Shown piece by piece: positions 1 through 10,690 of a DNA stretch of 64,000 nucleotides (its first letter is position 1; each line of letters opens with the position of its first letter). The stretch comes from Balanoglossus misakiensis (Eukaryota > Hemichordata), in contig CM082576.2 in NCBI GenBank assembly GCA_040954595.2, forward strand, positions 14,384,001 through 14,448,000, in the 5' to 3' direction. The notes under the pieces are model-generated. The model had not been told where the DNA came from. It did no database searches and saw nothing but the letters and a program-made list of their open reading frames with translations. Position numbers and translations under genes: made by a program.

Positions 1-246
1 GTGAATTAGTCTTGATTTTTATATTTACTGGTAAGTTTCGTTTTTAAAGTCAAAATGTGCGACATTAACGAGATAGTAAATGGATTCAACAAGTTCAGAT
101 TTCAGAAGAAGGCAATAGTCTGCAGGCGAAGTGCTGATGAATACATGTAGGTGTACATTGAATAATCGCTGTGAGAAGTACATGTACGAGTCAAAGACAG
201 TTGAGGGCGCAATACAGTCGTTTTTTGGCAAACACAGAGCCGAAAA

Positions 247-1073
247 TATAATAATAATTTTATTCCACTTGCACTACAGGCCTCCAGCCCAATGTACTGG
301 AATATTTTAAATACATTTCAGGAAAAAAATAAAATGTTACAGAACACAGTGACCTTGAGATTGTTAAGATTTGCAGGGGGTTTCTTTTACATTGAAAACA
401 AGAACCAGCACTTTCCCGGAAGTCAGTTCGCCAACTCCTTCCTTTTGTTAAAGGCATAAAATAAGTAAAGGCTTAGCTTTCTTAAGATATTCGGATTTTG
501 TGTTGACATAATTTGCATAAATTTATCAATAGAAGGGTTGGTAAGAAATTGAGCTGGTAAGTATTTTACCCTGATGGTATCGTATAACTTACATTGTAAT
601 AAAAAGTGGTATTCATTTTCTATGTACCCATCGTTACAAATGCACAATCTGTCTTTACGTGGGGTGTTATTTCGTCTACCTTGTTCAATATGAAGTGGAT
701 GGTTAGATAACCGAAAAGAAGTTAAGGTAGCTCTAAAAATAGGCTTCAGGGTGGTGAGGAGGTATGGTTCTATCAATAGAGTAGATTTAAAAAGTCTATA
801 TGATTGCAGCCTGTTGTAAGTACCAATTTCCACGTTCCAGTCTTGCAGTTCTATGTCTGTACAACGCTGTCTAAATTCCGAAAGGAATTTTGTCTCGTTA
901 CCCACTCCCTGATTATACCATGCCTCCGCAAACCCATATGAGAACAGGAGAGATCTCACAGCTTTTGCCCAACATTCACAATTTCTTTCAGCCAGTTTAC
1001 ATTGCTCTTGGTACGCATGAAAAATATATCTCTTAGTATCAGCGTTTGTTAAACGTAACCAGAACTTTATCAT
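247..1073 (-). mobile_element. LINE (non-LTR retrotransposon) 3' fragment
   Basis: A 216-codon open frame at 423-1073 on the minus strand has the look of the extreme C-terminus of a CR1/L2/jockey-type non-LTR retrotransposon polyprotein. Its best marker is the Cys-His cluster C-x-C-x(9)-H-x(4)-C near residue 145 (CICNDGYIENEYHFLLQC), preceded by a basic RLSNHPLHIEQGR-type stretch. No reverse-transcriptase core or endonuclease is present, so it is 5'-truncated, as is usual for LINEs. After the stop the element runs into an AT-rich 3' UTR and ends near 247 in an (ATT)n-like tail, typical of the 3' microsatellite of such elements. The subfamily is not determined and it is almost certainly dead. 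Confidence 0.7.
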
Positions 1074-1319
1074 TTTTGGAAGTCTTAGCGTAGAGCCGAA
1101 AAGTTAGCTGACATTTGCCTGAAAAAAATATTGTATGGAAATATCGCCCTCTTGTTGATATCAAAGTTGGTGTCTGCATGTATCAGGGTCGATCAATACT
1201 TGCACAGGACTATATCGCCATCTCATGAGACTGACAAGAAAATTATGTTGAGAATATCTACTTCTAGAATGTATTTGAGTGTTCCACAATCACCAGGCAT
1301 TTGGATTTTAGAGAAACAA

Positions 1320-1630
1320 TTAAAGGGACAAAGTCTCTCTCTCGCTGCCCTTTTCCCATTACATGTAATTATGTTTGATGCAAGACAGAGTTTATGTTAT
1401 TCTAGATGTGAATATATAGTGAATCAACGTTCGACCAGACATACCTTCTATCCCGTCCGTAGACACGAGAGTGAAAAAAACTCGCCAAAATGAATAATCG
1501 TTCTCTACCATTTATTCATTTTGGGCGAATTTTTACTCTCATATCATACATGTACAAGTGGGATGGAAGTTGTATGTGGTCGAACGTTTATTCACTTTAT
1601 ATCCACATGTAGAACAACATAAACGTAGTT
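1320..1630. mobile_element. TTAA-ended palindromic MITE, right end lost
   Basis: Starts TTAAAGGGACAAAGTCTCTC and is built as a long imperfect palindrome with centre near 1495 (aactcgccaaaatgaat versus attcattttgggcgaat). It matches the complete copy at 56681-56998 over most of its length, but the right terminus (GACTTTGTCCCTTTAA) is missing, so this copy is truncated or decayed. No coding capacity. Confidence 0.65.
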
Positions 1631-1831
1631 GATAGCCACAATCCAATGAGACGTCTGCTATATAACATCACTTAGAAACGAATAACATTTATTCAACGTT
1701 TTTCTCGGATCTCACCTGATGGTGACCCCGCGACGAACCCATTAACGGTCGCGTAGTACCCTACTGACCTTCCTTGAACACAATGTACATAAAACAAAGA
1801 GAATGTGTAGAATTTCAGGAAAATAAGCAAT

Positions 1832-1837
1832 TTTAAT
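1832..1837 (-). terminator. poly(A) signal ATTAAA of FABP-1
   Basis: On the minus strand an ATTAAA hexamer lies about 150 nt after the FABP-1 stop. The same hexamer stands at an equivalent place after FABP-2 to FABP-6. Confidence 0.55.
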
Positions 1838-1984
1838 GCGCTGTCAAGTAATCATTTACATTCATCACTTGTCAAGTATATTTCAGCATCTCAAACAAAG
1901 AAAAATGAATAGCCACAAAATTGTGAAGATGAAAGGAGGCATAGAGTTCTCATGTGTCCATTTCCAATATTGTCATCGTTCCAT

Positions 1985-2386
1985 TTAAGCACGCTTCAGG
2001 TAACGCTTTCCGACGACGCCAACTCCGTCCTTCGAGAGGGTGCAGACCATTTGATCCCCGGTGACCTCGCGTTTCTCCACCACGGTGCCTGCGTCCACTC
2101 CTTTGATGGTCAGCGTGGTTCCATCGACGCTTGCGACGGCCATCCTCTCTTTGCCGATCGGAGCGAACGTCTCCTTGAACGGCTCCCCGGGCTTGAACTT
2201 CTGCTCGATGACGTTGCCTTTCGGTCCGGTCATCTTGATGACGAAGAAGTCTCCATCCTTGAGGCATTCGACAGACGCCTGCGCGTCGGCCGCGCCTTCC
2301 GCCTTCTCTGGTGGTGCCCCGGCGGCCAGAAGGAATTCCTTCATGTTCTCGCTCTTCACGTAGGTCCACTTGCCGAGGAAAGCCAT
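1985..2386 (-). CDS. FABP-1, intronless fatty-acid-binding-protein family member
   Basis: 133 codons, within the usual 126-137 of intracellular lipid-binding proteins, which carry fatty acids or retinoids inside the cytosol in a ten-stranded beta barrel. The N-terminal family signature is visible as GKW at residues 5-7 followed by YVKSENMKEF, then a helix-turn-helix region (about 15-35) and alternating short strands. By eye alignment with heart FABP, the carboxylate-binding triad Arg106/Arg126/Tyr128 appears as Arg (in KREV), Lys and Tyr (in GKRYLK). The ATG at 2384-2386 is chosen because it aligns with all paralogues and has A at -3 and G at +4; an in-frame extension upstream (to 2554) runs through the promoter and is not used. 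It differs from FABP-2 at about ten residues. No intron, although the family normally has three. The exact ligand is unknown. Confidence 0.9.
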   Translation of the reverse strand: MAFLGKWTYVKSENMKEFLLAAGAPPEKAEGAADAQASVECLKDGDFFVIKMTGPKGNVIEQKFKPGEPFKETFAPIGKERMAVASVDGTTLTIKGVDAGTVVEKREVTGDQMVCTLSKDGVGVVGKRYLKRA

Positions 2387-2446
2387 GATTTGATCGTCGA
2401 GTTGAGGAAGACTTGTGATGAGCAGCGTTGATGGTAATGAGGAGAG

Positions 2447-2497
2447 TGACTCTGACACCCCTGGTTGGAGCCCTTTTGAAAGATTCAATATGCAAAT
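2447..2497 (-). promoter_or_regulatory. FABP-1 core promoter, octamer present, TATA decayed
   Basis: Octamer ATTTGCAT on the minus strand (2490-2497), a 9-bp spacer, then TTCAAAAG (2473-2480) where the other copies have TATATAAG, and a TCACTCT initiator with its A at 2447. The spacing matches FABP-2 exactly, but the TATA sequence itself has degenerated. Confidence 0.65.
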
Positions 2498-2734
2498 AAG
2501 GCTTCGCCATTTTAAACGTCGCCGGGATTTTCTAATCTGCACAGAACAATGCAAAGAGCGCTGTGAAAATGCATGACTGTAATTCCCGCAAATTCTTGAA
2601 ATAATTAGACGTTGTTTTACCCTGAAATAAAGACCATGTAATATCTATATTTATATTATACACCAGGGTCAATATTGCCCCTCAACGTACCACACCAACC
2701 CACCCCGTGATTCACTTGGTATCTTCTGAACCAT

Positions 2735-2890
2735 TTACCCTTTTCCTGGCATTCCGCATTTCGTGTTACAATTTTCTTGATGATGTCATCGATATTACAT
2801 ACTCGGGTCCGAACATGCCATGTTAGAGTGGGACAAAGTTGAAACCTTGAAAACAGTCCATTGACGGAAGATCAAATGAACTTTACCATA
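2735..2890 (-). promoter_or_regulatory. Distal conserved block upstream of FABP-1
   Basis: CRE-like TGATGTCAT (2781-2789) about 395 bp before the ATG, then GGGACAAAGTTGA (2830-2842) and TGAACTTTACCAT (2877-2889), which read as HNF4/DR1-like sites. The same order and spacing recur upstream of FABP-2 and FABP-4. The function is inferred from motif resemblance only. Confidence 0.45.
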
Positions 2891-3331
2891 GAAGACAAAA
2901 CTGTCTCCTTTGGTAGTAGAGACATGTTGTCCGAATTTTAGTAATGGTGTCATTGCGAAGAAGGCAACTTTAGTATACTAATCACATTCATTTGTCATGA
3001 ATCAAGAGAAACACCATATCTACGTACTCTGGAAAGGATATTTGCTTTGTATGGAATGAGCTGACTTGAAATCATGTGAGGTGCTTATAATTATTTAGCC
3101 CAATAGAGTGAAAGTTTTTCAAAATTCGACCGAATTTCCTATTAAACCGTGCAACATTCACATTCTTCTATATTTATTAATAATTTGGGGCATCAGGCTG
3201 CACGGATTTGATGTTATAACACACCATGCAGCGAACCCTCGATCGTGATTCGTCAATACGACGTCACGTGACCTTAGTCATTTCGAACTGTTGCCTGGGG
3301 CATCAGTTCGATCGGTTTGGTGTGTTATAAA

Positions 3332-3481
3332 ACACATGATGACTGACATATTCGGGCAACAGTGTATTTTTAATGACCTCGGGACTGCCAGTCACACCAA
3401 AACAAAACTGTTTTAGTTGTGACTAGCAGCACCCTCGGTCATCAAAATACACTGTTGCCCTCATTGTCAGTCATCATGTGT
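3332..3481. repeat. Palindromic hairpin element
   Basis: Arms of about 70 nt: ACACATGATGACTGAC at the left reappears inverted as GTCAGTCATCATGTGT at the right, with further pairing inward (GGGCAACAGTGTAT and ATACACTGTTGCCC). A short non-autonomous inverted-repeat element is likely. Confidence 0.65.
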
Positions 3482-3566
3482 ATATTGTTTACTCAAGAGA
3501 ATACACCAGATTTCCTTCCAGGTCTCAACTATTTACTCGACTTAGCAAAATAGAATACCAGTATAT

Positions 3567-3655
3567 AATTCATTCATTCATTCATTCATTCATTCATTCA
3601 TTCATTCATTCATTCCGCACTCGTTCACCCACCCACTCACTCACTCACTCACTTC
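3567..3655. repeat. (ATTC)n followed by (ACTC)n microsatellite
   Basis: About twelve ATTC units at 3567-3616, then CACCCACTCACTCACTCACTC to 3655. Confidence 0.9.
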
Positions 3656-5570
3656 TTTCATTGCTTTTCGTAGTAGTTTTATCCATGTGGAAAGAGCAAA
3701 GGCGATATTCAAGAAAGAACCATTGCAGATGTAAAATACAATTTTCTGATTATTTAGAAACGGCAGATCTTTCGTTGGCATAGTAATTAAAGAGGCTCAT
3801 CGCACGCGTTGTCGACATAACGAATGGGGCCGTCCGAACAATTGTTTACACATCAAATTATAAGTCAAGAGGATGTGTAATGATTACCACTTCATGATAA
3901 CCGTTTGATTGGCGTGATTTCTTTTATCAATGACTTGTCCAAACAAATTATGGCGGCCTGTCTGTCTGCAGTCCTCAATACTTGCCCGGGCAACATTTTT
4001 TGATAATTAACGTGATCTAGAGCCCCCGAGCACTCCTTCACAATATGTGAGAAGCTTTATTGGGGGCCTAAATATCAGCCTAGATTCACAATTGATTCAC
4101 TATAGTTTTCGGATGTTTGCCGGCGTGAAATGAAACCTCAGATTAAAATTGTTCAACCACCGCTTATTTCGTGGAATGTTTCAGAAATACAGGTTCGCGT
4201 AGTGAGGGCAAAGGAATTGATGGTGTGAGACAGAGCAGGGGGGGGGGGCTGTGTGGGCGGGTGGAGGTGAAGTAACATTACCTCAGAAAGACGACTGTTG
4301 AACTGTGTACAGACTAAAGAATGCCTGTTTGTAAGGAGTTTCAACATATGTTAGCAGAGGGGCATATACTCATTTAGTCGATAGCAAGCGCGCGAATATT
4401 GACGAAAAACATGCAAAACCTTACGCGGTCATGTCAATGTCAGGAAACCCACAGAATCATTAATACCACTGGGCAACATTTACAAATAGTCCTTCAAAAG
4501 TTCTTGATGTAAGCAAACCACACACATCCGTGTAGATAAAATGAATCTCACCATATAGACAATTATCGGTTTGACGGTTTAAGGTGACGTCATCATATAG
4601 CAGAAAACCTAACAATCTTGATGAGAAAAAAAAGAGATTTAAGTTCCACCAGAAACGATAACGTCAAACATTGCCCAGAGTGTCTGATTAGTGTTACCTT
4701 TACCAGACATATGGAGTCAGAAAATCCAACTCCAAGTGTCAAAATCTTCGTTGATTTCAAATATTTATTCAAAATACAAATCCTCATCTCTAGCCTTAAA
4801 ACATTATATTTTGATGATAAACACAGAACGTTCACATTGCAAAGAGAACATGACTTATAACCAATGCAATGCCATGTATCCAAATGTAACAAAACAAACT
4901 GACAGAAAGCCAGGAAGAACTGTTTTAATACTTTCAGCATTTAAATGTTGACATTTATTATACTGAAAGGTAGGAACAAAACACTTTCTTTATGTATGCA
5001 GAGCGCATAAGGCAAATCTGAAAATAGTATCATGAAACGTTACTATACAGTATAAAAGAATGAAAATTTTAGTTTCCGGAGACGACAGAGAGTGATTGGT
5101 TGACTGTATACAGACGCTGTGCAACCGTGAAATGCAACAGGCTCACTTTTATAATAATTGCAGAATTCTGTGTTTACAAAGCAATGACAAGTATAGCATT
5201 TATCATCCCAACAATTAATTTTATTTTAAAAACACACTGAAAAAACTCCTTGGGTTTCGCACGGGAGAAATATTTGAAATTAAGTCTTCCATAAGAAACG
5301 CGGACGAGTCATTTTGAGCATATAAAGGGTTCACGGAAAGAGAGAGAATTTAAGGTCATCCGAAAGAACGCAAATGGTTAGAGCGTAATTTCTATTCGAA
5401 TAAATGCGGGTTTTTTTTCGGTAAGGCCTCCACCGTACATTTTTTCATAAATGCTGAGGTTGGCAGTGAAGCGACGGGACAAGCGCTTGATAGCGGCAAG
5501 GGAGACAGTCCGCAGAGTTGTGTCAGTGGGTGACTAGGGTATCTTCGGCAATTGACCGGGTGACCCATGA

Positions 5571-5583
5571 ACTGTGTACAGAC
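5571..5583 (+). promoter_or_regulatory. DR1-type motif TGACCCATGAACT (unit A)
   Basis: Reads AGTTCA-T-GGGTCA on the minus strand, a direct repeat of nuclear-receptor half-sites spaced by one base. It lies about 330 bp before the unit A first exon and is followed by the shared GTGTACAGACTA. Related copies are at 11687, 13291, 14331 and 28508. Confidence 0.45.
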
Positions 5584-5821
5584 TATTAACGGGAAAGGGG
5601 TACTTTTCAGAGCTGTGTGTTCAATTGGTAGAGTCGTTTCCCGCTGCAAACTGCTTCCATTTCTCACCTTTCTGCCTACAATTTTAAGGTAATCTTGAAC
5701 TACCATGCCAGTTTACCAACAGTGGCGTTCGTTATATCAACTATAGTAACTGCATGGGTCTGAGCTACATCAAGGATTCGTGCAATCACATTACTGTCGT
5801 CATGCAAAAGAAACCGGTATT

Positions 5822-5882
5822 ATGCAAATTGATTAAAGTACCCCTTTATAATGACCCGTGCAGACAATGTCAGTATTTAAGG
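5822..5882 (+). promoter_or_regulatory. Putative plus-strand promoter, unit A
   Basis: ATGCAAAT followed by TGATTAAA (5822-5837) and a TATTTAAGG TATA-like box (5874-5882). The same two elements precede units B and C at similar distances. TATA to the exon-1 donor is 66 bp, as in unit C. Confidence 0.45.
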
Positions 5883-5909
5883 CAGGGTCATCATCAGTCA
5901 CATTATGCT

Positions 5910-5939
5910 ATGGAGTCGGATATTGACAATGCCGCGCGG
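5910..5939 (+). CDS. Putative 30-nt first coding exon, unit A (family unknown)
   Basis: ATG plus nine codons (MESDIDNAAR) ending at CGG|GTAAGT in phase 0. I do not recognise the protein. The support is comparative: units B (14740-14769) and C (28884-28913) have the same TATA box, the same exon length and the same CGG|GTAAGT end. If the TATA box works as usual, transcription starts only a few bases before the ATG, so the exon may equally be a non-coding leader. No convincing second exon was found downstream. Confidence 0.35.
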
Positions 5940-6648
5940 GTAAGTTTCTTTGTTGAGGGGTTTATTTGACATTACATGGTTAACGTTTTAGGCGTGGAGA
6001 CGCTGGGAGATTCGGCAATGTTTGAAATTTTAATCTGTTTCAAATTGTCATATATCAGAAAGCCTTTTGTAGTGCCATATTTCCTCAGTCATAAGCGCGT
6101 CGATTCGGGCAAGTTTCCTTGTCTGTCGAACATCAGTTCTTTTCGCGCCACCACAGAGAATCTTCTCGTTTATGCATTTTTTCCAAACTGGACTCGGAAT
6201 GTCATGATATCATAAAAAAGTGTGCCACACAACAGTATATATTCGCTAAATATCACATTGCCATAAGCTTATGGGTGGGGGGGGGGGCTTTCAGTTAACA
6301 CGACTCGGAGGGGCTAGGGTGAGGAGTGAGGGGTGTGACACTAGATATTTACGTGGAAGTACATGTACAGGTATATTATGTACACACAGTCATAATTGCA
6401 TGAAATTAGTTTATGTTTGACTTTGTGACAATGCTTGGAAAATGAAAAAAAGCATATTCTCAGCAGGGTTAATCTTCTTATCCCCAACATCAGGGATTAG
6501 AAGACATGAATATTGCTACCACGATAACTACATGTATAACTTATATTTAGGCTACGCGTGTCAGCGTTATTTCACTATATATGGAGGGAACACCGAGAAT
6601 TAAACTGTGGCAACGTCTTCCAGTGGTTGAATCTAGAAATAAATGAAA

Positions 6649-7015
6649 TTAAACGGACACTATCTGTAACTTTAAGTATCTTTGTTTCGTGTCTTCCTCC
6701 GTATATTGTAGTTTTTCCTCCGTTTGTTGCTTGTCAACAAGTGATGAGTATGTGTGTCAGCCAATGTTATTATTGACAGAAGCATTCAAATCCGAACTAG
6801 AATACAATTTTACGTTAAATAAAAACAGTGTCGACTGTGTTCGTACGCCAGGAAACAGCATGATTGATACACAGAACGAAAATACTGAATTGTCAAACAT
6901 TACAGATAGAGGATTCTCCTCCATACTTTTTGTCTCATTCAAGTTACTGAACAATTTTCAGCAGAGCTCTGGACTGAATGGAAGGGTTTCGATTTTTCTC
7001 GTGTATCTGTTTTCG
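6649..7015. mobile_element. Diverged TTAA-ended MITE
   Basis: Left end TTAAACGGACACTATCTGTAACTTT resembles the terminus of the element at 55009-55359 (TTAAAGGCCCACTATCTGTA), and the interior keeps GCTTGTCAACAAGT followed by a TGTGTGT stretch, matching that element in reverse. The right end is degenerate, so the end coordinate is approximate. Confidence 0.45.
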
Positions 7016-9590
7016 TAGTTACGTCAATTGTTTTTCTTTTGTTTGTTTTTTTAGGCAGCATCTTCGATTTGAACTGGCATTCCATGTCGTTTCTTGGAGT
7101 CGTAGACATAAAGTCGAACAACTATAAAGTAACTCTTAAGTGACGGAAGAGAAAAGCGCATTACAAGTAAAATTGTAAGTAACATTTATTTATTTATTTC
7201 ACTCAATGAACTCTTCGACCTATGGTAGCGTAGGAAGCAAAAGCATTTCAATGATATATCTTTTGAAAAAATACTAGCACATGCATTTTGTTGGACATCG
7301 TGGTGCAATCACGAATTTCCTCCTGGTATCTGTAACATCCCATAGGCACATGAAGTATGCGAGCTGATGTACAATCGACCCTCCAACAAGGCTGGCTTAA
7401 GCCTTGACACAGAGGGTATCCACCCGATGTATTCTTACTGAAGTTACGTCCTGAATTAACTGTCACAAAGGCAGTGCCTTCGGTATACTAGTAGACCCTT
7501 CCGACCAGAAAGTTTAAATTCCCTTAACTGATATAGGGTGGGTACGGTACAAATAGATGAAACATCGCGGATTGATGTGAATTTTGATCATTTTTCCAGC
7601 AATTATCACATTTTCTGATCTATACTATATTGTTATTAGCAATTATATTATACCAGTATATTGATGGTGTAAATCACGCTATTTGATTGGTCGAGACACG
7701 ACACGTGACCGTGATATATTAGCCATATACCACAGTCATATATCATAGTCAAAGAAAATGCCTTTTTAAAATGTTTTATGCAAAGTTTCAATATACTGGC
7801 ATAATATAATAGCAATAAAACACCCCCAGCCATGGTATACCACTCGATTTTGATCAGTTCAACTCCATATACGCACTCGCTATCGCTCGTGCGTATATGT
7901 CGTGAACTGGTCAAAATCTCGTGGTATACCATGGCTGGGGGTGTTTTATTGCTTAATTATATGCAATTACCGTTGTCAGTTTAAAGTACAAGATTCGTCA
8001 TTTTTCATCGAGTGATGGCGCGATACCGACGTATTTGCTTTGTCAGTCAAACTCACCATGCTCTTATTTTCTTGCCATTTCTATAATTTTCACGCAATAC
8101 ACCATTTCAGGATAATTATGTTTCAATTATTTGAGCGGTTAGTGTTATTCACACATCCATATTTTACGCGTTTTATAATAATGTTGCGAGAAAGATCAAT
8201 TCAACTACAACAGTTGAAGTCATCACGGGAATGCACTCGATAAGAATGGTCAAACTAGATTCTATATTCTTCTGGTCGCTTCATTCGAGTGAAAATAAAC
8301 GGCAGATTCCCGTCAGTTCAAGAGGGGAGATTTGTTGCGAAATCTTTAGCACAAAACGACTATGATTTGGTTTATTTATCATGGAAGTTACTCATATAAC
8401 ATAAAAATACATTTACACATAGTTTATACTAGTAGATAGTGATAGAAATGCGGTAAGACTGACAAACCAATCGAAAATCCCTCTCAAGCCTCGAAGAAAA
8501 TACCTACAAAATCCGTGCCTGTTGTATTAACGTGTAAACACAGAGTTTAATAGGTCCCCTGCAATTAATGGTGGATGTGACATACAGGGAGTTATAGTTG
8601 AGGGCGCAATGTTTGTCACAGGGGCAATGGCATCACCGCTGAGTACGGATTAGCTTGATGTGAAGGCATTATGACAATGGACACCTGTTGATCAGTGGGT
8701 CTATCGTGGCGTTTGATAATAACATCTAACACCGTATATTGGACAGTTTCAGAACAAATATACCGCAATCGATCTTTTACGCATGCGCTGTTTTTAAAGA
8801 AACACTGACGGCGTCTCTTGGACAGACGGACAGAAACCAATCACAAAGTTCTTTCTGATTTCGCACAGCGTAGTATAGCAACAGGGTCAAAATTTTCAAG
8901 ATAATAATTAACGCATTGCTGTTTTGGGCTTTGTGTTCAAAATGAAAAGCAGATCGGCTAATTTCAGGTGTTCAATAACGTTTCCTGATCAGACTACTGC
9001 AAGCTTTATGATATATCACCCCCCACAATGTGCTGCGCATTAGTCACAGTGGCCAGCATTGTGTCTGTGAGTTACCAAATATGAGAATTTTTGGGGCAAT
9101 ATAAGTTCATATAGCTCTGTAGTTTACTTCAGGTGCACTAAACCCGCACCTCTGGTTCCCATTGACCGGAATTCATGAAGGTTGACTATGTAGAATGCAC
9201 TCAGTCTGATAAGAGATGTAGGTTAATGTGCCAATTTGACCTTTCGGCCAACAGAGGGTGTTTTTTTACAGGGAGGGGGCGATTGATGTGCAAAGTGGGC
9301 GCCAGGTTACATAGACGTGTCGTCAATGAGAGTCAGAAACAGATTGGATGTCACTGTATAAATCTTAATATGGGTCTGTACGTCTGAAGGGTCGAACAGA
9401 ATCTTGATACAAGTCTAGGGTCCACAATCACACAGGAACAAGTATGCAAAATAACCCACGTCGGACTAGGTATATAGTAACCTGTCCATGAACTCAATAC
9501 GTCGTTATAGGTAGCACACACACTTCTCTCACGAGAACACAACAAACGAGAAGACATATATGATGCGTACATATTTAGGCAAGTAAGCTA
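7016..9590. other. Spacer before FABP-2: no gene recognised
   Basis: AT-rich with one perfect-armed hairpin (7811-7953). The short open frames on both strands lack family motifs and splice-site support. Confidence 0.6.
7811..7953. repeat. Hairpin element with 33-bp perfect arms
   Basis: AGCAATAAAACACCCCCAGC at 7811 continues through CATGGTATACCAC to 7843 and is repeated in perfect inversion at 7921-7953. Between them the inner arms still pair imperfectly (CATATACGCACTCGC, TATC, GCTCGTGCGTATATG), so nearly the whole 143 bp can fold. Confidence 0.8.
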
Positions 9591-9596
9591 TTTAAT
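9591..9596 (-). terminator. poly(A) signal ATTAAA of FABP-2
   Basis: ATTAAA on the minus strand about 140 nt after the FABP-2 stop. Confidence 0.5.
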
Positions 9597-9734
9597 GCAG
9601 CGATGTAATTGAATCATTACATTAACATTTTACAAAACATTTGCTCATCGGTACAGCATATCAAAGAATATAAAAATGGCAGAACAGCGTCTTATGAGTC
9701 CATAGTCATGAGTTCAATCAGTTCATCTTTTTGC

Positions 9735-10136
9735 CTAAGCACGCTTCAGGTAACGCTTTCCGACGACGCCAACGCCATCCTTCGAGAGGGTGCAGACCAT
9801 TTCGTCTCCGTTGACTTCACGTGTCTCCACCACGGTGCCTGCGTCGACTCCCTTGATGGTCAGCTTGTTGCCATCGACGCTTGCGACGGCCTGCCTCTCC
9901 TTGCCGATCGGAGCGAACGTCTCCTTGAATGGCTCTCCGGGCTTGAACCTCTGCTCGATGACGTTGCCTTTTGGTCCGGTCATCTTGATGACGAAGAAGT
10001 CTCCATCCTTGAGGCACTCGACCGATGTCTGTGCGTCGGCCGCGCCTTCCGCCTTCTCTGGTGGTGCCCCGGCGGCCAGAAGGAATTCCTTCATGTTCTC
10101 GCTCTTGACGTAGTTCCACTTGCCGAGGTATGCCAT
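9735..10136 (-). CDS. FABP-2, intronless fatty-acid-binding-protein family member
   Basis: 133 codons opening MAYLGKWNYVKSENMKEF. It is the closest relative of FABP-1 and FABP-3. Compared with FABP-1 it has Thr instead of Lys before the triad arginine (ETREVNGDEM) and keeps the K-R-Y ending (VGKRYLKRA). The start at 10134-10136 has a G at -3 and +4; the frame upstream is not extended by other copies. The 5' UTR implied by the initiator at 10207 is about 70 nt. This gene has the most canonical promoter of the array and is probably functional; expression level and ligand cannot be read from sequence. Confidence 0.9.
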   Translation of the reverse strand: MAYLGKWNYVKSENMKEFLLAAGAPPEKAEGAADAQTSVECLKDGDFFVIKMTGPKGNVIEQRFKPGEPFKETFAPIGKERQAVASVDGNKLTIKGVDAGTVVETREVNGDEMVCTLSKDGVGVVGKRYLKRA

Positions 10137-10206
10137 GACTAGTTCGTAGAGATGGACTTGCAGAGTAAGGAGACTTCTGGTGGAGTGGTGATGGTGAGGA
10201 TGAGAG

Positions 10207-10257
10207 TGACTCTAACGCCGCCGAGGACTGCCCTTATATAAGTCCAGACATGCAAAT
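10207..10257 (-). promoter_or_regulatory. FABP-2 core promoter (octamer-TATA-initiator)
   Basis: Minus-strand order: ATTTGCAT (10250-10257), 9 bp, TATATAAG (10233-10240), 33 bp to the A (10207) of a GAGTCACTCTCAT initiator-like sequence. Upstream of the octamer TGGTTAAGTCTA is also related to the other copies. Confidence 0.75.
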
Positions 10258-10479
10258 TAGACTTAACCATGATGAACCTGAGGTTTTTTTGAATGTCGGG
10301 GGAGAAAAAAGTCAAAGTTCTGAGACGTAAAGGACACATGGAAGTACAACATTGTCCCATACAGGAATATCTGTTTCACGTCAAAACAGAAGGGAAAAGT
10401 TCAGAGCATCTAGAAGATGCCTATTTTCTCAATGCCCCTCAAATGTATCAAATAGATCTACCTGTGATGAACTTGGTCG

Positions 10480-10690
10480 CTCCTGATAGTTTTTACCCTT
10501 GTCCTGCATTCCCAATTTTTTCCCCATTCTTTCGCTTGTTCGAATTTTCACGATGATGTCATTGGTCTGGTGGTTACATACCCGGGGTCACACGTGAGGG
10601 TGAGGGGGGGGGGGTGCTGTGGGACAAAGTTGACAGCCACCTTGAAAACTTACCTTGGATGACCAAATGAACTTTGCCACAGTGAGCGAC
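10480..10690 (-). promoter_or_regulatory. Distal conserved block upstream of FABP-2
   Basis: TTTACCCTTGTCCTGCATTC, then TGATGTCAT (10554-10562, 418 bp before the ATG), GGGACAAAGTTGA (10621-10633) and TGAACTTTGCCAC (10668-10680). The last reads GTGGCAAAGTTCA on the gene strand, close to an HNF4-type DR1 site. Confidence 0.5.

Larger units (their letters stand above)
2891..5570. other. Spacer, FABP-1 side: no gene recognised
   Basis: AT-rich sequence. It contains the hairpin at 3332-3481, an (ATTC)n/(ACTC)n microsatellite at 3567-3655, a copy of a dispersed TTGGCATAGTAATTAAAGAGG repeat near 3774, and a weak relative of the DR1-containing GAACTGTGTACAGACTA repeat near 4297-4316. The open frames here are short, low in coding character and unsupported. 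Confidence 0.6.

Noticed and set aside
1952-2431. Long plus-strand open frames opposite each FABP gene (also at 9609-10142, 21474-21773, 26228-26590, 32414-32800, 37964-38287, 47562-48089)
   Set aside because: They are antisense shadows produced by the GC-rich codon use of the FABP genes and show no independent family motif or promoter.
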